Assembly (NCBI GenBank): GCA_033961575.1
Contig: CM066731.1
Coordinates: 61,161,501 to 61,225,500, forward strand
Direction of reading: 5' to 3'
Length of the DNA: 64,000 bases
DNA from: Aselliscus stoliczkanus
Lineage: Eukaryota > Chordata > Mammalia > Chiroptera > Hipposideridae
In this document: positions 23,307 through 35,369 of the stretch, piece by piece
Layout of the letters: every line of letters starts with the position of its first letter
Position numbering within the stretch: position 1 is the first letter of the stretch
Made by a program: the position numbers and the translations under genes
The notes under the pieces: model-generated
The model's input: the letters and a program-made list of their open reading frames with translations, nothing else
What the model was told of the DNA's origin: nothing
Database searches by the model: none

Positions 23307-23362
23307 TATAATATGTTAAAAAGGTGACTTAAAATATTTTTCAAAATGAAGAAGATAAAATC

Positions 23363-23365
<3 letters not shown>

Positions 23366-23411
<46 letters not shown>
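23366..23411 (+). repeat. (TC)23 microsatellite
   Basis: An uninterrupted TC run is followed by CCATCCATCC. It lies 60 bases from the MITE. The overlapping frames of alternating Arg-Glu or Ser-Leu are products of this repeat. Confidence 0.97.
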
Positions 23412-23415
<4 letters not shown>

Positions 23416-24525
23416 CATCCATTAATATATCCATTCACCCTTCCATCTGCCCGTTTTATTTTTATACAAGCATCTTTGTAGAGAATTATGGTTTTTGTCA
23501 CCTTGTGCCATGGATTTATAGTAGTTCCAAATCTCTTTTTGCAGATACACTTCAATGTGGCATCATTCAACTTTTCTTTCTCTGCTTGAAGGTTGACCTA
23601 AGGAAAAGATGACAGAAAAAGAAGTTGTTCTCTGTTGGAACACTGTGGTTCAGTTTTCCTCTCTTCAGCTTCCCAGAGGCCCTCTCAACAGGACCACTGA
23701 CCCTCAGCCTTCCCATTCATCTACCCCAGTGCAGCCTCTGGTCAATTCTAGAACCACCGTCATGCTTTAGTTAGAGGTTATTATCCCACAGAAGCAGCCT
23801 GGCTGACCAGGTGGAGCAAGAGTGTGGATACCTTCCCCTGCATGGAGGCGGGGGGAGGACAGTATGGAGGAGGCTACGGGTATGGCTTCAACCAAAGACT
23901 CAAGTGGGTGAATAAGGGGACCAAGGGCAATCCAGGAGGTGGTGGTGGCAGATAAGGTAATGTGCTCATGTATCAGGAAGTGTGGAGGAAAATGCACTTG
24001 TGTCCAAAGGCAGTAGGCAGTCACTCCTATCCTCTCACTGTGGGGAACTACAATAGGCATTTTCCATCTTTGTTAGAAAGTTAGCTAGGACCAGGCTTGG
24101 TTACCCCTCTAAAATGTAACCTTATGAGCAGGAACGCTGCAACATCTATATTTGCGTCTGCAAGGCTACCATATGGTTCAGCACAATTGTTACTCAATAT
24201 GTGGTTGTACAATGAATGGCGAAGTGAGGAGGTGGGTTTGTATGTCACAGGGGATGCTGGGGCACAGGGAAAATGTCTTAGGAGACTGCAGTAAAGGCAC
24301 TGCAGGAGGGGCTGGTGTGTGTGCACACCTTGAGGGAAAGCCTGAGATAGAGGTGAATGTTGATGTGTGTGAATACAGGAGAACCTGCCTGTATTCACCT
24401 TCCGCCCCATTCTCCCACCCCACCCACTTTTAAGGACTGCAGGTGATAATCATGTAGGTGTGGGCAGGACTATCACAGAAAGGGAGTAGAGATTTACAGG
24501 GATCCTAATGTATCCACCCATTCAC
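23412..24525. other. Moderately GC-rich DNA, nothing recognised
   Basis: Overlapping frames of 65-109 codons exist on both strands at 23,767-24,433, which is expected from locally higher GC content. None shows a domain, and the two strands are open together. No repeat family was identified. Confidence 0.4.
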
Positions 24526-24529
24526 TAGT

Positions 24530-25625
24530 TCTCTCATTCATTTATCTGTTCATTAATCCACAAAATATTTATGGAGACCAGCTATGTGTTCCAGCAACTA
24601 TTCTAGGGATTAGGGATACAACGATGACTAAGATACCGTCCTTGTTCTTAGAGGGCAGTCTAGTAAGGACAATATATAATGGACTATGGTAAGTGCCAGG
24701 ACAAAGAAATGGAACTGACAAAGGGTATTATGGGACCACAATATGGAGTGACCTACCATAACCATGGGTATCAAGAAGACTTCCTGGAGGAAGTGGTGCC
24801 TCGGTTAAGTGCCGAAGGCCAAGTCTACTTTAGTCAACTATATATATATAAAAGCAGAGAAAAAGTAGGAGGGTAGGAGAGAAGAGCAACCCCCACAGAA
24901 GTTAGACACATGCCAAAGTACAGTCAGGACACAGCAGACATATTTGGAAAATGACATGAGGTAGGAAATGATAGGGGATGAGGCTGAAAAAATTGGCTGG
25001 GGCCAGGAAACCTCTATTCAGAGAATCTAGGGCAGTGGGAAACCATTCAAGTATTTAAAAAACGTGAGTTAATTGAATTTCCATGCAGAGGGCTCTCTGG
25101 TATCTGTGTGGAGGACAGTTAGTGAGGTCTTCAAAGTCATGAGAGGGGATGGAGACTTGCCTCAGAGATCAGGGAAGGACAAGAAAGGTTGAAACATTAA
25201 GACTGTTTGCTTTCTGGCTTGACTGAGTCCATAATGGTGCCTCCATGTCGGCAAGAGAATCTAGAAGACACTAAGACACTAAAACAGGTTCTGGAAGAAG
25301 GTGACAAGTTCAGTTTGGGGTGTATGGAATTTGGGGGGCTTGAGAGAAATCCAGGTGATGTGCATAAGTTACTTAGATAGAAGCATCTAGATAGTGGACG
25401 CTTCTAGAGGAGTATCAGTTTTAAATAGTTAGAATGTTCCCCCGCTGAAATGGTGGGTGGATAGTGCAATCCAGAGGCAGTGGGTATAGTTAGAAGAAAC
25501 TTAAGGCTCATTGGGAGAAGGAAAAGGGGGCCTAAGAACAGAAAGAATAGTCTGAGAGGTGTTAGGGACATAATGAACGTATGGTGACAGGGAAGTCTTC
25601 TCCACACCTTCCCTGCAGTTGCTTT
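24530..25625 (-). mobile_element. L2 LINE (antisense), about 1.1 kb
   Basis: The stretch starts with the reversed 3' end (ACAAAATATTTATGGAGACC, ATGTGTTCCAGCAACTATTC, GGATTAGGGATACAACGATG). It continues through GACTTCCTGGAGGAAGTGG, GTGGGAAACCATTCAAGTA, TTCAGTTTGGGGTGTATGG and GAAGCATCTAGATAGTGGAC, the reverse complement of the L2 reverse transcriptase region. It is decayed and not coding. Confidence 0.65.
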
Positions 25626-25729
25626 TTAAATATGATCCTGCTACATCTTAAGCATATTTTTTGTTATAATTAAATCCTGCATAGTACTGATGATACCAAA
25701 ATCCTTTCTTTTGCACCTGTCTTTTCCCA

Positions 25730-25870
25730 CCAGAGCAGAGAATCCTACTCAATAGGGACTGTGTCTCAGCATCGTGGCATCTCCAATGCCTAGCATAGAG
25801 GACACACCTAGGATATAGCAAGCATTTAATATGTTAGGCATTCAACATATGCGCAACACACACAGATACA
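25730..25870 (+). mobile_element. L2 3'-end fragment (sense)
   Basis: GGGACTGTGTCTCAGCATCG, CCAATGCCTAGCATAGAGG and GCAAGCATTTAATATG resemble the L2 3' UTR, whose usual form is CCTGGCACATAGTAGGTGCT. Confidence 0.55.
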
Positions 25871-25894
25871 CGCATGCTCCTCTGTCTTTTGAAA

Positions 25895-26300
25895 CTATTT
25901 TGGCTGCAAGTTATAGAAACCTAATTTGAACTTGATAGAAACTGGCTTATGGCACCCAAAGAAATGCTGGACATTCAAACTCTATAAATGACAGGGGAGA
26001 ACCTAAGTTTTAGGAACAACAGAATTCAGGAAACTGAAGGCTCCCAAGACTTACTTTTATCTTTCATTTTTTGCTGTATTCTCTCTCTAGATGGTTATTA
26101 TTTTTCTTAACATACTGGGAAATGTAACCACTGATAACGCCTACATTTTGCATTTTCTACCTTTAACGACTGAACAAAATTTGATCTGAGGCTTTCACTT
26201 GTTACAAGTCCAAAAACCCTGGGGAATGGGTTCACTGGTCTAGCTGAGATGAACTGACCATCTGTGGACCAACTGACTGTGCCCAGGGGGTCAATTAAAC
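25895..26300 (+). mobile_element. Ancient interspersed repeat, family not named
   Basis: TTTTGGCTGCAAGTTATAGA followed by AACCTAATTTGAACTTGATA and, near the end, GACTGTGCCCAGGGGG resembles a common mammalian medium-copy repeat that starts TTTGGTTGCAAGTGACAGAA. A second, better-preserved copy may lie at 29,630-30,420. I cannot name the family with certainty. Confidence 0.35.
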
Positions 26301-26570
26301 TTTTACAAAATGTCTGTCCTCAGTGAAAGATGAATGAAATTATTCTCCTCTCATGTTGCATTGGTCAGATTTAAGTTCTTAAAGCTCACAGGTAGCAAGC
26401 CATCAGGGAGGAAGTTCATTCACACAAATCCCATTGGGTTTGTTGCCCCATCACCTCAGTCTGACATCACTGCTGCCAGACAGCTGGGACCTCAGGGAAG
26501 GCGTCATCTGAAAGCTGAGTAACCAGGGGCTTCAAGTGCCCAGGCCACCACGTTATCATGACTGACAGAT

Positions 26571-27860
26571 AGATCTGCGCCTTTCCCTTCACTTTAATTT
26601 ACTTCAGATACATTTTGTAGAGAAATAAAAACAGACCTGGGTGCTGAGGCTCTCAATCCCTGCACTCTTTGTTTTAGGTTTTCGGACTAGGATTAGGTTT
26701 TTCCCTCCGAGCAGTTAAGATCGGTGTGGCAGCATTGTCTTTTTGTACTTTTCTAGGGGTGGGAAGGACTGCCTGTTGATGCTTCTTTGCAAATGTGTCC
26801 TATATTCATGACATGGGAAACTCACCGGCCCACTTTTGCAGATGGTCTGCTTTGTTTCCAAGAACTCCCATTTGTGGCTCCCAGCCTTGAATCCCATCTG
26901 CACGAAGGTGTAACGACCACCTTGATACCAAAGACACCCCGGCAGGTTTGACCTGCAGCACCACTTGGAGAATCTGCCCCAGATCTTTCTTTCAAGTGTC
27001 TGGGAGTGACTGTGGGGTGACTTTGTCCAGGGACTCAAGTTAAGAATGATTTAGGTCAGTGGTTTTCTGTGGAATCCTAAGGGAGAAGGGAAGCCCGCCT
27101 GAGGAACTGTGGGCCTCCTGCCTTCATTTCAGCCATTGCAGATCCACAACTCTGTTTCATAGTTTGGGGCTCTGAAGGAGGTTATGTGTGCAACTGCTGG
27201 AGAAAAAAAAAATGTTTGAAAAGCACTGTTTAGACAAACAGGTCTTAGAGTTTAAAAACCAGGCTAACAGATTAGAATTGTTATCTTTCCATTAACTTTA
27301 ATTTACCTCTGATACATTTTGCAAGGAAGTGAAAACAGACCTTATAGCTGAGGTAAAGGGATACTGTCTGCTCTCCTTACCTACATACAATTTATTTCCA
27401 CAAGTAGTGTAAAAAATAATATAAACGTAGCCACTTTAAAATGGGAGTCAGAGCTCATCCCAGAGGAACTGCCTTGCACATCTGACTTCTCAAACCTGTG
27501 GAATGCTAAAATGGGGCAAAATAACCTTTGGACTGGGCCAAAACTGCACTGTATCTCAAAGAACTGTTTGCAAAGATAACAAGATAGCAGATATTACAAC
27601 TACCACACTGAAAATCATAAACATTGTTTAGAATTAGCATCGCTAGGTTAGCTTATCTGCACCTACAGAAATTCCTTCCTTTTATTAATGGAATTGTTCT
27701 CCTTCCCTTTCCTCATCAATACCCCTTGGCTTTGTCTCCTAATCAGAATACTATTGGGGTTTCTGCCTGAATCAGTACATCCCCAATAGCTGTTCTTTTG
27801 AATCTCAAATAAATGCTTATTGCCTCTCGCTTTGTCCTATTATTTTTAGGTTAACAGTAG
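26571..27860. mobile_element. Possible LTR/ERV-like remnant with a repeated block
   Basis: A block of about 90 bases at 26,571-26,665 (CACTTTAATTTACTTCAGAT, then AAATAAAAACAGACCTGGG) recurs in the same orientation at 27,281-27,375 (AACTTTAATTTACCTCTGAT, GTGAAAACAGACCTTATAG). Right of it, 27,390-27,850 is organised like an LTR, with an AATAAA near 27,810 followed by GCTTATTGCCTCTCGC. No viral gene is seen. The reading as an LTR remnant is inference. Confidence 0.3.
27057..27228. mobile_element. Possible hAT-type MITE
   Basis: The 172-bp segment starts CAGTGGTTTTC and ends GAAAAGCACTG, which are near-inverted and of hAT (MER-type) form. The flanking 8-mers (ATTTAGGT and TTTAGACA) are only partly alike. 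It is non-coding. Confidence 0.4.
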
Positions 27861-29625
27861 GAAGAGACAAATAAGGTATCTTTCTCTGTTTGGCTCTGAG
27901 TGTTGGCCAGCATTTTAAACATTTCTTTTGGTACTGGTTAGGCTAGCATCTTCGTCAAGCTCATTTGTCGTTGTAGAAAAAATATTTAATGATTGCTACT
28001 ATGTAGTTTACAAGTTTTCTAACCACTCTGGCTGACCTCTGTGCATGTAATAAGAATAGGTGGAATAACTGAGGTTTTTTGTTGTTGCTGTTGTTTTTCT
28101 GTCTTTTTTCAAATTATTGATGAGTTTTCAGGATCATGGCTCAGCACTCATCCACATACAAATTTCCCCTCTGGTTATCTTTGTTACGTCAAGTCTGTAT
28201 CCATCAGCATGGGGGTTTTCCAGGACTATGCGCCATTTTCTGTGGAAAACTAGAGCATTCTGTTAGGCCAGCAGCTTCCTTTTGCTTTTCTCTCCTCCCT
28301 TACTCCAGCCTCAGCCATTGTGTAATTGGGTTTAAAAAAAACCCAAAACAAAACATGGAGAAGTTTCTCAACGGCCCTAACACACAAGGAACTTGTACGG
28401 CATCCAGAAATTCAGCAAGTCCTTCGGGAACCTGGCAGACAGATTCTGGCGTCAACAGGGCACCAAGCTCCAAGTCCAGCGAAAAGGTCTACAAACAATG
28501 GCGCTGTCCAAAAGGCTGAGAGGCTGTGATACCCGGGCCTGCTACAGATAGCACTCCTAGTCTAGGCTGGCTCCTATCAGTTATATCTATAAGCTTTAGT
28601 GAACAAGGCCACCCATTAATGCGGTTCTGCGGTGTGATTGAGGAAGCCTTTTCTTTTTTTCTTGTTTTTGCAATTTAGTTTTACTGGTCATTGCATCTTA
28701 GGACCATTATGCCCTATCCAAGCTGCTAATGGACTGAACTAAAGTAACCTTGAAGAAACAATGTAAGTATAACAGGACCTAATATTCATGGTTTAGACTT
28801 CAAAGAAAAGTTTTAAGTAAGTTTCCTTTGAGGGCCCTTCCTCCAAAATGACTGTGTGGTGCTCCTTCTAACTTTTTCCAGGACCACCCCCCAAGACCAC
28901 ATGGTTACTACAGGGGTTTGCCATGTCCTTATAGGACCCCTAGCACTGGTTAGTGATAGAAGGCGTAGATCCCAGCAAGGTAGCTGGTCCACTGGCCACA
29001 GTTGATTAAGTGGAATAAAGATAACCAGATTCAAGTCTGTTTATTGGGCTAATTGGAACTTGAAATCATTAGAGATGCAGAGAGGTCTCTCCCCGGTGAA
29101 TAGAAGACAGATTACTGGGGAACCATCCGTGGCTGTTTCGTGTGTATTGCTTTAAGAAGCTATTTTGTATCAAGGGAAAAATAAATGGACATGCAGGGAG
29201 CAGCAGAGATTGGGGAAAACTAAGCTCCACTTCCAGCCTTCCCTGACCTCTCATATTCAATTTCTTGTTTTTTGTTTTGGGGTATGTATGTTGTGCTTAA
29301 ATATATTTCTTTCATATCACTGGCATTTTGCTTCTGTAACTTGTATCTGAAAAGTCCTACTGTATACACTCTTGAGTAGCTCTTGGGGAGAACTCCTTAC
29401 AGAGGCCACATGACAGCTATCAATCAGACATTTACTACTTATTTGACTATGAAAACAGATTTGAAGTGAAACAGTCTAGGCAAGCAAAAGACAGCATTAT
29501 GAATTTGATGAACATTATCATCAAATTCCATGCTCCTTTCCTTTAAGATGTTCATTTTCCTGTGCATGTGACCTAGGCTTACGTTACCAGAATTGATTGA
29601 AATGGACTTTCCAGCATCTTTTCCT
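27861..29625. other. Single-copy DNA, one GC-richer patch
   Basis: The patch at about 28,350-28,530 is richer in CpG than its surroundings and is open in more than one plus-strand frame. One frame begins MEKFLNGPNTQGT, and a second reads GIQKFSKSFGNLADRF downstream. I do not recognise a protein and do not call a gene. The rest shows nothing recognisable. Confidence 0.35.
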
Positions 29626-29629
29626 CAGG

Positions 29630-30420
29630 TTGACTTAGTAAAAGAAACCTAAATCAAACAGGCTTAAAGAGAGAAAGGAATGTATTGTTGCATATAGCTG
29701 ATAGTTGCATATCAAGTCTAGGGTATATCTAGTAAGAAAAGAGTCAAAAATTCTCCACTGATGTCATCAGAATTGATTCCGCTCCATCTCTCAACTTGAT
29801 TCTTTGTATTGGTTTAATTTTCAAGCAGCCTCTCTCTTCTTAATGGCAACATGGACACAAGTATTAATAGCTCTAGGCCATACATTCTCAGGAGTTGGTG
29901 AATTTATCCTCCAAGGGACATTTGACAATGTGTGGAGGCAGCTTTGATTGTCACAGCTGGGGATGAGGGTGGGGAGTTCTGCTGGCATCTAGCAGGTAGA
30001 AGCCAGGGGTGCTGGAAAACTCCTACAATGCATAGCCCCTCCCCCCAACGAAGAATTATCTAGTCCCCAAAGTCAATAGTGTTGAAGTTAAGAAACCCTG
30101 CGTGAGGCATTCTATCACCTATGAATGAGAGCTTTTTCTGGGGAGTTCTAATGGAAGGCAGGGCCGTGCTGGCCCTGGTTGGCTCAACCTGGGCTCTATG
30201 CACATCCATGAGGATGACACAGTGGTCAGAGTGTTGTGTCCTCATAGGCAGGTCCGGGTACAGTATCCCTCTGATTCTGGCAGGGGATTATTTCCACGAA
30301 AATCCCATGGATTTAGGATGAAGGCAGGGTAGTTCCCCAAAGGAAAAGAATGTTCTTGCTAGAAGAATGGTAATGGATGCATGGCAGTCAAAACCAAGGG
30401 CTGCCTACCAGAGTTTCCTA
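29630..30420 (+). mobile_element. Ancient interspersed repeat, family not named, split by a MER5-type element
   Basis: The left part (GTAAAAGAAACCTAAATCAA, GATGTCATCAGAATTGATTC, CATCTCTCAACTTGATTC) and the right part (GGTAGTTCCCCAAAGGAAAA, GAATGGTAATGGATGCATGG) are in the order of the same common mammalian repeat as at 25,895. A MER5-type element sits between them. Confidence 0.45.
29875..30108 (+). mobile_element. MER5A-like hAT-Charlie element
   Basis: GGGACATTTGACAATGTGTG, TTGTCACAGCTGGGGATGAG, GCTGGCATCTAGCAGGTAGA, CCTACAATGCATAGCCCC, ACGAAGAATTATCTAGTCCC and a final GTTAAGAAACCCTG match MER5A from near its start to its end. It is non-autonomous and non-coding. Confidence 0.85.
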
Positions 30421-30714
30421 GTTGGTAACCAGTGATTCCATGAGATCCATGCATGTGAATATGCCCATATGAGGGAAATGGAGAAGAATGCTTCAGCTAC
30501 TGTCTTCATTTTCCTCTTGGTTAGTATGTGACCTCTAGTGATAGGGTCTCTTTGTTTGCCGGCTAACTTAGAAGAGTAACATCAGGGGAAGAACTTCAGA
30601 GTTAGGAGTGGTAGGTCAGAAGGGTGGAATTTAGGGGGCATGGAGTGGGTTTAGAGGGGCTTTTTAATTGTCCTTGCCTTCTCTGTCTACACTAAGCTGT
30701 ATCACACCCATTGT

Positions 30715-31350
30715 AGTAGGAGGCAGGATGCGAAGATTCAAGATTCTAAGGGTCCCAAGATTTCCCACTCTGCTGTACACACTCTGCATAATTTCTATGA
30801 ACAGGATGGATTTTACTCCCATATTTAGATTCCATTACATGTACCACTGACCTTTAAAAACGGAGATTATCTGAATGGGCCTGACCTAATCACGTAACCC
30901 AGTCACATGAACTAATCACAGGAGCCTTTTAAAAGCAGGAAGTTGTTTTCCAGTTTGTGAAAAAGAAGTCAGAGATCCAAAGCATGAGGATCTGAAGGCA
31001 CTGTTGCTGACTTGAAAGACAGACGGGGCCAGGAAGCAAGGGTTGTGTGTGGCCTGTAGAAACTGAGCATCTCCTGCCTGAGAGCCAGGAAAGAAATGGG
31101 GATGTCAATCCTACTGATTCAAGAAGATGAGTTCTGCTAATAATCATGAACTTGGAAGGCAACCCGAGGTCCCAATGGGAACAGCAGCATTGGCCAACAC
31201 CTTAATTTTATCCTCGTGAGACCCTGAGCAGAGAATCCAGCCACATGGCTGGACTTCTGACCTAGAGCAACTGTGAGATGATATATTTTTATTGTTGAAA
31301 CAGCTAAGGTTTTTGTAATTTCTTATGCAGCACTACAAAACTAATCTATT
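30715..31350 (+). mobile_element. MLT1-like MaLR LTR
   Basis: CTGAATGGGCCTGACCTAAT, CAGGAGCCTTTTAAAAGCAG, CAACACCTTAATTTTATCC, CTCGTGAGACCCTGAGCAGA, GACTTCTGACCTAGAGCAAC and the end CTTATGCAGCACTACAAAAC followed by TAATC follow the MLT1 consensus. This is an old, non-coding LTR of the ERVL-MaLR group. The left boundary is approximate. Confidence 0.8.
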
Positions 31351-31549
31351 AATGCATTAGCTCAAAACTGTCCACTTCTATTGTCCCATAATGCTCAAAC
31401 ATTGTGTGACAGAATGACAGGTGTTGCAACCCTTGAGCATCAATACGAGTTGTGGGAGGGCAGATTAAATTATGCTACTTGATTTGAAGAGAAAAGACAA
31501 CACATGGGTTCAATGTAGGAAGGACAATAGCTATTTTTCCCAGCCATGA

Positions 31550-31920
31550 ATCCACTAGCGGCCCATCAGCAGCTTTGTTCTGTCTCCTGGCCCTTCTGGC
31601 CCTTTTCCCTCGCTCAACTTCAGCCACAATATGTTGTTAGCCTCAGCTCTCTGGATGGGCCTTGCAGTCTCACACCTTTCTTCTTCTGGTCAAGCTCTTT
31701 CCTCTGCCTGAGCTGTTCTTCATCCCTGACTTTACCTGGTGAACTCTACTTTTCCTTCAAGGTTGGGCTGAAGGTAATTTCCTCTGTGAAGAACTCCTTT
31801 AGTTCTCCAGCCCCGGGGACAATAAATGTGCTTCAGGTCTCCTTGGTTGACAATAGGATCTTGATGGCAGGAACTCTGACCTTATTTGGGTAATTCTCCC
31901 AGATCCTGAGCCCAGGCTTG
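31550..31920 (+). mobile_element. L2 3' region (sense)
   Basis: GCTCTTTCCTCTGCCTGAGC, TTTCCTTCAAGGTTGGGCTG, TCCTCTGTGAAGAACTCC and CTTGATGGCAGGAACTCTG are typical of the L2 3' end. The 115-codon frame starting at 31,546 lies inside it and is not a gene. Confidence 0.6.
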
Positions 31921-32645
31921 GGAACATCTTGAGAGTGTTGACTAGGAGTTTGCCCCAAGTCTTGACAAGTTGTCCCTATAGCAGGTCATTGGTTGGGATG
32001 GCTCAAGTGGTCTTTGCTTTATCATGTCTCTTGGTGGCTTTGGATGGAGGAACTCATGTCTCTGGTGGGATCAAGGTCTTACCATCCCATCTTACAGCAT
32101 TCCCAGTGGGGCTGCAACTCAGACGAATTGCTGGACCAAGGACTTCTTCCCTGGCCGTCACTGAAACTGTCAACAAAATTGGATTTTTTTTCTGCAAAAA
32201 TTTACAATTCCTGGGCAGCAACTTCATCACAAGGCACACTGTGTGCACAGAACCAACGTGGTGAATAAATAACAGACAGCAGAGCATGATTCCATAAAGA
32301 ACTTCTTACATTCACTCACCTGTCAATGCAATGCCGGTGTTTACGTATTTGCAAAGTATAGTTTATATGCACCCTGGGACTGAGGGCTGGAAACAACAGG
32401 TTGCCTCCCTGAGAAGGACTGAGAAACCTGCCAGGCCCAGATGTTAGTAGTGGAGATCTCAAACACCAGGCTGGCTTGTAAGAGGGATATTTGTTCTATT
32501 TTGCTACACCATCTGTTGACTATGCCTAGTAGATTGCACTACTTGCTAGAAGAGACTGGTCTCTCACCCATGGTACTGAAAAGAATTGTCAGCTTAGGTG
32601 TACTGCACTTGGAGCTTACCTGAAATGTAGTAGCAAAATCTAGCA
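31921..32645. other. Nothing recognised
   Basis: Frames of 91 and 111 codons overlap in two plus-strand phases at 31,929-32,268 and show no domain. No repeat was named. Confidence 0.4.
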
Positions 32646-32649
32646 TTCC

Positions 32650-33300
32650 ATTTTTAACCCATTAATTCATTGTTTTATTTATCGAGCGCCCACTATATGA
32701 ACACAACAGGGAGGACATGTCCTGTGACAGTGTCTTGGAGTGTACCTCCTAAGGAAGACACCTGCATTTATATAAAGGTGCTCCTGCAATCAGTACTACA
32801 GAAGAGAGGCTCCCAGGGTTATGAGTGACCATAAGAAGATTTGACTGAGTCAAGGAAGTGAAGGGAAGCTTTCTCGAGGAAGATGAAAAGAAAAGGAAAT
32901 GCATCCCAGGTCGGTAGAAGAAAGCTTGTACACCCCATGCAGAGGACATAATGCAGTGATCTCAAGGTGTTCAGGGAAGACCTGTGTCCTGGAGTGCACG
33001 AAAGGGTGGGGCGGAAGGGCAGCATGAGAAGGGGCTGGGAGAGAGAGGGCCAATCGCACCATGTCACAGCAGTGTGACTTGATCCTGGGAGCAATGGGAA
33101 GCCATCAGGGTTTTAAACACAGTGACATGATCCGATTTGCACTTTTAGGACACGTCCCATGGTTACAAGGTGGAAAGTGCATTGGAGGAGGCCTGAGTAG
33201 ATGCAGTAGAGTGGGGGGGAGGGGCACTGTAACCCCAGTGAAAAATGGTGGTGGATTGGACAAGGGTGACACTGGGAGAGAGATAGTCAAGGGGAGGGAT
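32650..33300 (-). mobile_element. L2 LINE (antisense)
   Basis: The reversed 3' end (ATTTATCGAGCGCCCACTAT) is followed by GCAATGGGAAGCCATCAGGG, TTTTAAACACAGTGACATGA and TCCGATTTGCAC, then GAGGAGGCCTGAGTAGATGC. The order is that of reverse-complement L2. It has no open frame. Confidence 0.65.
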
Positions 33301-34924
33301 TTGAGACATATTTAGCGTGTAGATGTGTATTTTCCCAGAGAAAACTGTAGAGAATGTTTGTGTGGTAGGATCAGCTTCTGATCCTTGCCATGAGAACAGA
33401 AAGTATATTAACACAGTGGGGAAAACAGCACTCATTTAAACAAAAGAAGACAAAATTAAAAATAATAACTAGAATAATAATAAATAATAATACATAAAAA
33501 TAAGACATGGCACTGGGCAGAATTATCAGAATCCTCAACACACAAAAACAATCCTATCTCATGTGGCTTGTACCTAATGCTAAAAGGTGGTGAAAGGCTT
33601 ATAAAAAGGAGACTGCAATGAGATGCAAAGCTTTCCATAAATGTGCAGCCAGAACTGAATGTGACTGTTGATGTTAATTTTTTTCTCACATGGGACTGTC
33701 CTCATTGCTAAGCTATTTTGGAGGGTAAAGGACCATTTCTCTTCCTGAAAATAAAATCATTCTAGTCAGAGCACATAATTACAGCCAAGGAAAAATAAGT
33801 TATTTGAAGTAGTCAGCTTCTAAGAAAACATTCCAAGCCCAACAAGCAATGCTGTGCCTGTGTTTATCCCCGGGACGCCATCACCACACCAAGGAGACAC
33901 GGGTCTTCTATGTGTCTCTGTGCAGGGATTTAATTAACCATGAAGGTGCTCGATGGTGAAGAATCCTGCTTATTCACGGTGTTTTAACATCTATGAAAAG
34001 GAAATACCATGGTTTTCAGGTCTGGTCACGCAGCCATACGTTTCCATTCAGAAACACAACTGGGAGGAGGCGTGCTCCTTAAATAAATAAACTGAATGAA
34101 AATATGTGATGCAGCACATGAGATCCTGGAATGACTGACAGTCACTGTTCTTAGATGGATCAAAATGACTCAAATTAGACAACTTTGTATATCTGTCAAA
34201 TGTGGAATGAGTGAAAATATAGACAGACCCTAACCTGGAGCAAGCATTTTCATGAGGAAACATCTTAGAAAACGTTTGAAAAACTTGAAATCACAGGCAC
34301 AAGCAGACCACTTCACTGAAATTTCAAAACAGCTACTATAGATTGATCCCCCAGTGAAAAGTTATTTTTTGACAACAATCGCCCCAATTTGGGACTGGAA
34401 GAGAAAGACAGAAAAGCCATATGTGCCTAAAGAAACTGTAAAACACAAAAGAAAAACTATAAATACCAAGACTCAATTTCCAGTGCTTTCAACTTCTAAA
34501 ACCTGTTTGATGGAGGCCCAGTGCCATTTTCATATGGTGCCATGTGTTACCTGGTGGTAATTTTTCCCAGCACTGGTCCATTTTCAGCTGCAGGAACCAG
34601 CAACTTGTCAGTTGGTCCAGACAATTCTTTTGAGATCTATTCTCTTTTGATAGGTTTATCCGATGCCCACCCCCATTTTTCCTTTATAATTTTCTATATC
34701 CTCCTGGCTCTCTTGTGTGCATCTGTGATGTAATGACACTTACTGGTAAAGGTATTTCAGTGGCCTAAAGTCCCCAACAGCAGCAGGAAGAGTAGGAGAA
34801 AAGGGCAACATCTAGTGAGTTCTGCATGCCCCCAAACTTTCCTGTTAGGAATTGCTTTTCCTTCCCTACTTCCACAAAAATACCATCCCCTCCCTCACTC
34901 AGTTTCCTCAAACGCTAAATACCA
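33301..34924. other. Single-copy AT-rich DNA
   Basis: An AAT-rich low-complexity patch lies at about 33,455-33,505. There is no other named repeat and no coding signal. Confidence 0.45.
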
Positions 34925-34925
34925 A

Positions 34926-35217
34926 GGAAAGTCAGGTCACCTAAGGGCAATGAGGTGGAGTAGTCTGGACCACACTCTAGATGGTCAAGCACCTACATCC
35001 AGTCCCCAGTTGGGTCACTGCTAGATGTGCCACCTTAGGCCATTACTAACCTCCTCATATGCGTTTTCCTATCTGTAAGGAAGACAGTCATTTTTGTGAG
35101 GGTTACATGTTATTATGAGGATTACATGGGAAAACAAAAACAAGTGCCTGAAAAGGTCCCTGCACAATGCCCTGCATATTATAACCAACCAATAAATGTC
35201 AGTTATTCTCACTAAAG
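34926..35217 (+). mobile_element. MIR SINE
   Basis: CAGTTGGGTCACTGCTAGAT, then TGCGTTTTCCTATCTGTAAG, ATTATGAGGATTACATGGG and CCTGCACAATGCCCTGC to AATAAATGTCAGTTATTCTC follow MIR in sense orientation, including the 3' end. Confidence 0.7.
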
Positions 35218-35344
35218 GTCAGAGACTCAATCACCTGACTCTCAGAAGGGCGATGCTGAGAACATGGCATATAATATAAAATTCGGTATCTGTCATAAAT
35301 TGTACAGATACTTATTTCCTCTAGCAAGCTTTAGTTTTTTTTTT

Positions 35345-35367
35345 AGAACAACAACAACAACAACAAA
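35345..35367 (+). repeat. (AAC)n microsatellite
   Basis: About seven AAC units follow a poly-T/A-rich stretch. Confidence 0.85.
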
Positions 35368-35369
35368 AG

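Noticed and set aside
23243..23612. Arg-Glu and Ser-Leu repeat frames
   Set aside because: They are translation of (TC)23.
23767..24433. Several overlapping 65-109-codon frames on both strands
   Set aside because: No domain, no shared start context, and simultaneous opening in several frames point to locally raised GC content.
31546..31893. 115-codon plus-strand frame starting with Met
   Set aside because: It coincides with an L2 3' region.
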